Source of the DNA: Robiginitomaculum sp.
GTDB lineage: Bacteria > Pseudomonadota > Alphaproteobacteria > Caulobacterales > Maricaulaceae
Direction of reading: 5' to 3'
Assembly: GCA_027071965.1 (NCBI GenBank)
Contig: JALSYJ010000101.1
Location: forward strand, 1 to 15,550
Length of the DNA stretch: 15,550 nt
Under the pieces are notes generated by a model, which was given only the letters and a program-made list of their open reading frames with translations, was not told the DNA's origin and made no database searches. Shown piece by piece: positions 11,457 through 15,550 of the stretch (its first letter is position 1; each line of letters begins with the position of its first letter). The translations under genes and the position numbers were made by a program.

Positions 11457-14342
11457 CTATTTTTCAATAATATGAGCAAAAACAGTAGCCACCTGTTCAC
11501 GCTTGTAAATAATCTCCTGCTCCAGTTCCTTTATGGATGGCTGTTTGCAACTACTTAACAGGATTTCTGACAGGCTTGGAGGAAGCTCATCAGCACAACC
11601 AATTCTGCCAATAGCCAAAGTTATGATTTGCTGTATCCTGTGAAATAAGGAATGGGCGGATTTTAGCTGCCTAAATTGTTCATTGCTTATTTTTGTTTCA
11701 GCTTTGGGCAATCCATCTTCCACAGAATAATCAAACAATGAGGCCCGGTATTTGGCCTGCGGTGATAACAGGATTAGCGCCTGCCAGACAAACTCAAGCT
11801 CCGTCAATCCTCCAGCGCCGCGTTTAATATCCCACACTCCAAGGGGAGGTTTTTCCACAAACAGCCTGTCACGCATTTCTATTATGGACGGGCGAAGCTT
11901 GGAAGAATCAATAAAATTGGCCAGCATGTGGGTTATATTGTCAGTTAATTTCTGATCGAATTTTTTGCAGGAAGCTGCAATAGTCCGCGCCCGGCATAGA
12001 GCCTGAAACTCCCATATCCTTGCCACACGCCGGTAATAGTCACCAAATGCGGAAAACTCGACTGAAATTGGCCCGGATTTTCCTGATGGGCGCAATTTCA
12101 TATCAACTTCATACAGCAAACCTTCGGCAGTTGGAGCCGATAATGCTGATATCAACCTGCGGGTAAACCGTGCCGCCCAAATATCCGCAGCCATATCCAA
12201 TGGCTGCTCAAAATCCGCAATCGGTTTTTCACGGTAAACCACCATCAGATCAATATCTGAAGCCGGGTTCATTTCCCTGCTTCCCATGGAGCCCAAGCCC
12301 AATATTGCCCAATCCACCGGGCACGGGCCGATTTTTGCAGCCATGTCATCTATAACCCGCCCGGCCAACGCCGTAATCGTATTTGTCGCCAGACCTGAGC
12401 ATTGCATGGCGATTTTGCAGGGATCAGCATGGCCAGTAAGTAATTGTGAGCCAATTACAAACCGTGCCTCCTGCACCTGTCTGCGCGCCTCATCCATTGC
12501 CCTCTCCAGATCATCAGAGCGGGCAATCTTCAAGCGTAGATTCTGCCATATTTGTGCTTCTGAAAAACTCTGAAACGGGTCTTGTGCCAATAACACCTCG
12601 ACCAGTGATGGCCGCAATGCAATGATTTCGCCCAAGCGGGGGGCAAGTTGAAAAATATCTACTACCCGAACCAGCAGTCCCGGACAATTAGCAAACAGGG
12701 AGAGTATCTGCACACCGGCAGGCAGGGCTTCAAGAAAACTGGCAAAGGATGCAAAAGCCTTGTCCGGGTTCTCACTGCGGGTAAAAGCTTCAATCAGCTC
12801 GGCGCTTAATTTAGCCAATAATTTTCGCGACCTTTGTGACTGGGTTGCCCGAATACGTCCGGTCATCCAACTGCGTAATCTTTGCAGCACAACAGATGGG
12901 TCTGTAAACCCAGCCTGCTGCAACAGCTCAATTGCCTCTGGGTGATCATCCAGGGCAAACAGATGCAACTTATCTGAAGCATTATCCGAACTGCGCTGCC
13001 CAAAAAATTCATTAGTCTGCTGCGCCACCTCTTTTGTACTTACTGTTAAATCCTGATCGAGGTGTTTTTCGCTTTTATATCCTAAAAGGTTTTGCAATTG
13101 CTCTTTGGATTTGGAGTCTGCTGGAATATCATGGGTTTGGAGGTCATTTCGCATTTGCAACGCATTTTCTACCCGTCGCAAAAAGAAGTAATGCTTTGTC
13201 AAATTGCTGGCGATTTGTTCTGAAATCAAGTTCTCCGCTGCCAGTGTCCGCAGGGTTTGAACCGTATTCTTTTGCCTTAAAGAAGTAATACGCCCGGCAT
13301 GGATCAATTGCAGGGTTTGAGCAAACAGCTCAATTTCACGAATACCACCAACCCCCAGCTTAACATTATAACCAGCGTCAGGTGCTCTTGGCTGATTGGG
13401 GCCAAAGAATATCTGGTGGCGTATCTGATGCACATCATCAATCGTCGAATAATCAAGGTTTCGGCGCCAGATAAATGGCTCCATCTGATGCAAGAAAGAA
13501 GAGCATGCGGTTTTATCACCAGCTATAAATCTTGCCTTGATCCAGGCTGAACGCTCCCATGTCTGCCCCACGCTTTCATAATAGGTCAAGGCTGCAGCAA
13601 TTGTTAAGACAATTGGTGTGGAAGAAGGATCAGGGCGCAGACGCAAATCCACCCTGAACACATAACCATATTCGCTGATTTCCGATAATAATGACACCAT
13701 ATCACGGGCCACAAGTATGATTTTTCGCTGAATTTGCTGCCCGGTTTCCTTCATACCCGCAAGGGGATCCCAGAAGAAAACAAGATCAATATCACTGGAA
13801 TAATTTAGCTCAAGCCCGCCCAGCTTGCCAAAGCCTATGATGAACAATCCTGAGGAATGAAGAGGAGTGTCCCTATACAGCGAAATGGTTCCTTCTGAAC
13901 TATCAGAAATTATGCGCGTCCAGCTATATTGAAGGCAATGATTGATCATTTTATCGGCAAAGTCGGAAAACTCACTAATTACCCGGGCTGTGTCCCACAC
14001 TCCGCCCAAATCAAGCAAAGCCAGACATAAGTGATATTTTTCCTTGATTTGACGAATATGCCGGGCAAAGTCAGCACGCTGTTCTGTGACAAAGTCTGTC
14101 AGGTCATTGCACAATATACCAATTGCACCATCTGGCCCATATTCAATAAGAATGTCTATCTGCTCAGGATGTTTTTCCAGCAATCGCCGCAAATAAGAGG
14201 AGTTTTCCATCACCCCGATTAACAGGTTTTGCAGACCCTTATCGCCCTTTGATAATCTGGCAGCCATTTGCTCAACTTCCAGATCAGCTTGTTCAAAGCA
14301 CGGCCATTGGCTGATTTGCTTTAGGAAGTCCGGGCTGCTCAT
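11457..14342 (-). CDS. glnE: Glutamine synthetase adenylyltransferase / adenylyl-removing enzyme
   Basis: 961 residues from ATG 14342; E. coli GlnE has 946. It attaches AMP to, and removes it from, glutamine synthetase in response to PII proteins and glutamine. Both nucleotidyltransferase domains are intact: the N-terminal adenylyl-removing one with GFGKLGGLELNYSSDIDLVF (D184, D186) and the C-terminal adenylylating one with GLGSMGSREMNPASDIDLMV (D696, D698). The frame stays open upstream through the kinase gene to 14564, but that part is an overlap shadow; the ribosome site at 14342 is weak, and a TTG at about 14387 is another candidate. The gene begins about 50 bp after the stop of a HAMP histidine kinase, an arrangement I have seen in other alphaproteobacteria, so co-transcription is likely. 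Confidence 0.96.
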   Translation of the reverse strand: MSSPDFLKQISQWPCFEQADLEVEQMAARLSKGDKGLQNLLIGVMENSSYLRRLLEKHPEQIDILIEYGPDGAIGILCNDLTDFVTEQRADFARHIRQIKEKYHLCLALLDLGGVWDTARVISEFSDFADKMINHCLQYSWTRIISDSSEGTISLYRDTPLHSSGLFIIGFGKLGGLELNYSSDIDLVFFWDPLAGMKETGQQIQRKIILVARDMVSLLSEISEYGYVFRVDLRLRPDPSSTPIVLTIAAALTYYESVGQTWERSAWIKARFIAGDKTACSSFLHQMEPFIWRRNLDYSTIDDVHQIRHQIFFGPNQPRAPDAGYNVKLGVGGIREIELFAQTLQLIHAGRITSLRQKNTVQTLRTLAAENLISEQIASNLTKHYFFLRRVENALQMRNDLQTHDIPADSKSKEQLQNLLGYKSEKHLDQDLTVSTKEVAQQTNEFFGQRSSDNASDKLHLFALDDHPEAIELLQQAGFTDPSVVLQRLRSWMTGRIRATQSQRSRKLLAKLSAELIEAFTRSENPDKAFASFASFLEALPAGVQILSLFANCPGLLVRVVDIFQLAPRLGEIIALRPSLVEVLLAQDPFQSFSEAQIWQNLRLKIARSDDLERAMDEARRQVQEARFVIGSQLLTGHADPCKIAMQCSGLATNTITALAGRVIDDMAAKIGPCPVDWAILGLGSMGSREMNPASDIDLMVVYREKPIADFEQPLDMAADIWAARFTRRLISALSAPTAEGLLYEVDMKLRPSGKSGPISVEFSAFGDYYRRVARIWEFQALCRARTIAASCKKFDQKLTDNITHMLANFIDSSKLRPSIIEMRDRLFVEKPPLGVWDIKRGAGGLTELEFVWQALILLSPQAKYRASLFDYSVEDGLPKAETKISNEQFRQLKSAHSLFHRIQQIITLAIGRIGCADELPPSLSEILLSSCKQPSIKELEQEIIYKREQVATVFAHIIEK

Positions 14343-14394
14343 ATCTAGGCTTAAAACCAACTTGGATAGCTGAAAAGGGGCATACAATTTATTT

Positions 14395-15550
14395 TCAGGT
14401 TTTTGGAAATACAAGGGCAACCCGCAAGCCCTTGCCTGTGCCATGCTGAGAGCCAGCACCATCTTCCAGCAGTAATTCGGCAGAATGAATTTCAGCAATG
14501 GCCTTGACCAGAGATAATCCCAACCCACTGCCCTGCCGAGACCGACTATCCTCCAGGCGAACAAAACGCTTTAGAATTTCCTTGCGCTTTTCCACTGGAA
14601 CCCCAGGCCCGGTATCTGTTACTGAAATTTCAACGGAGCCGTTTCGACACTGGCGTAAACGAAGTGCTACACCGCCGCCGGGATCGGTATACTTAACTGC
14701 ATTATCCAGCAAATTTGACACGGCCTGGGCGATCAGCCCCTTATCTGCCTTGATTTGCAGCCCGGTTTCTATTTCACATTCAAAATCGCGATCCTGTTCT
14801 TCGCACAATGGCCCATACAGCTCGGCAATATCTTCTACCAGTGGAGCCGGATCTATCGACTGAAAAACACTGCGTTGTTCCCCGGATTCAAGCCGGGAAA
14901 TGCGCTGTATAGAGTTAAAAATTGATAATAACTCATCGGCATCCTTTAATGTCTCAGAAAAAACTTCCCCTGCGTCATCCTGTTCACGAACAGCCTGTTC
15001 AAGTCTGGCACGCATTCTTGTCAAGGGGGAGCGCAAATCATGGGCAATTGAATCGCCTGCATACATGCTGGCTGCCATCAGGCTTTCAATTCTGGATAAC
15101 ATTCTGTTCAGGTTTGAAGACAGCTCATCCAGTTCATCATTTGTGTGATTACGCGGTGCCCGTCGTTTCATATCGCCGGCCATGACATCACGGGCCACTG
15201 CATTTAGGGCTTCGATCCTGTTGGCGAATCTACGTGAAATAAGTGCCCCTGAGGCAATACCAAGAACAAGCACCAAAATAGCTCCGATCCACATTGCCTG
15301 TGCAATTTTACCGGATATCTGCGCCTGTTCCTCGATATCTGCCGCCACCAGCAAAAGATAATGATTGGGCAGTCTGACAATTTTTGCTCTGGCTCTGCGC
15401 TCTGCGTCTCCAGCATCTGAGCCGAAGCCAGAACGATATGTAAAACCAAAAAACCCTGATTTCCCAGCAGCATTTGCCGGCAGCCCATTCAAATTGCCAG
15501 ATACCCGCTCACCACTGGCTCCGGTGAACAAATACAAATAAGTGCTGTTG
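14395..15550 (-). CDS. HAMP-domain sensor histidine kinase, C-terminal part (cut by window edge)
   Basis: 384 residues are visible; the frame runs off the window end, so the N-terminus with the first membrane segment is missing. A leftover of the periplasmic domain is followed by a membrane segment (AMWIGAILVLVLGIASGALI), HAMP (RRFANRIEALNAVARDVMAG ... DELDELSSNLNRML), HisKA with the phospho-acceptor His codon at 15042-15040 (IAHDLRSPLTR), and HATPase (SNLLDNAVKYTDPGGG, VTDTGPGVP, GSGLGLSLV). This is an EnvZ/PhoQ-type classical kinase; the partner regulator is expected just upstream, outside the window. The stimulus cannot be told from what is visible. glnE follows directly. Confidence 0.92.
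   Translation of the reverse strand, partial: NSTYLYLFTGASGERVSGNLNGLPANAAGKSGFFGFTYRSGFGSDAGDAERRARAKIVRLPNHYLLLVAADIEEQAQISGKIAQAMWIGAILVLVLGIASGALISRRFANRIEALNAVARDVMAGDMKRRAPRNHTNDELDELSSNLNRMLSRIESLMAASMYAGDSIAHDLRSPLTRMRARLEQAVREQDDAGEVFSETLKDADELLSIFNSIQRISRLESGEQRSVFQSIDPAPLVEDIAELYGPLCEEQDRDFECEIETGLQIKADKGLIAQAVSNLLDNAVKYTDPGGGVALRLRQCRNGSVEISVTDTGPGVPVEKRKEILKRFVRLEDSRSRQGSGLGLSLVKAIAEIHSAELLLEDGAGSQHGTGKGLRVALVFPKT

Noticed and set aside
14343..14564. N-terminal extension of GlnE to 14564
   Set aside because: It lies almost wholly inside the kinase gene in another frame and would give an N-terminus unlike the family.

Overview
The window looks like a chromosomal segment of an alphaproteobacterium with moderate GC. 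The support is a PleC-type PAS histidine kinase with the FGPLG signature after its H-box, next to a single-domain response regulator and pepN; a two-domain GlnE directly behind a HAMP histidine kinase; and a sigma/anti-sigma/periplasmic-sensor operon of CnrYXH-like layout. The genus cannot be fixed from this sequence.

Layout. 1-370 (-): start of an MltF-type lytic transglycosylase, cut by the window edge, divergent from a conserved unknown gene (369-905, +). 988-1929 (+): secreted Kazal-type protease inhibitor with five 22-residue Cys repeats. 1930-2154: hairpin repeat array A. 2155-2526 (-): small secreted Cys protein. 2527-2868: long gap between divergent genes. 2869-8884 (+): pepN, response regulator, PleC-like kinase. 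8874-9180: hairpin repeat array B. 9181-11399 (-): EF-hand protein, ECF sigma factor, short membrane anti-sigma candidate and Spy/CnrX-like periplasmic sensor, listed in transcription order. 11457-15550 (-): HAMP histidine kinase (cut by the window edge), then glnE.

How the genes work together. The response regulator and PleC-like kinase probably form a phosphorelay tied to cell cycle or polarity. The 11399-9181 block reads as an envelope or metal/calcium-responsive sigma module: a sensor in the periplasm, a single-pass membrane partner, the sigma factor, and a seven-loop EF-hand periplasmic protein as probable effector or co-sensor. GlnE adenylylates and de-adenylylates glutamine synthetase.

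Most unusual feature. Both convergent gene junctions in the window (Kazal gene/small secreted gene, and PleC-like kinase/Spy-like gene) are completely filled by the same composite element. It has the architecture leader, hairpin, middle segment, leader, then hairpin plus (linker plus hairpin) repeated n times, and begins within a few bases of the stop codon of the gene it lies in sense with. Nine hairpin units share a fixed frame (TCCTAYCGC ... GCTACTTGAGGA) but carry one of three interchangeable self-complementary cores of 3, 6 or 13 nt. One unit supplies the last codons and stop of the kinase gene. I do not recognise this as a named repeat family.
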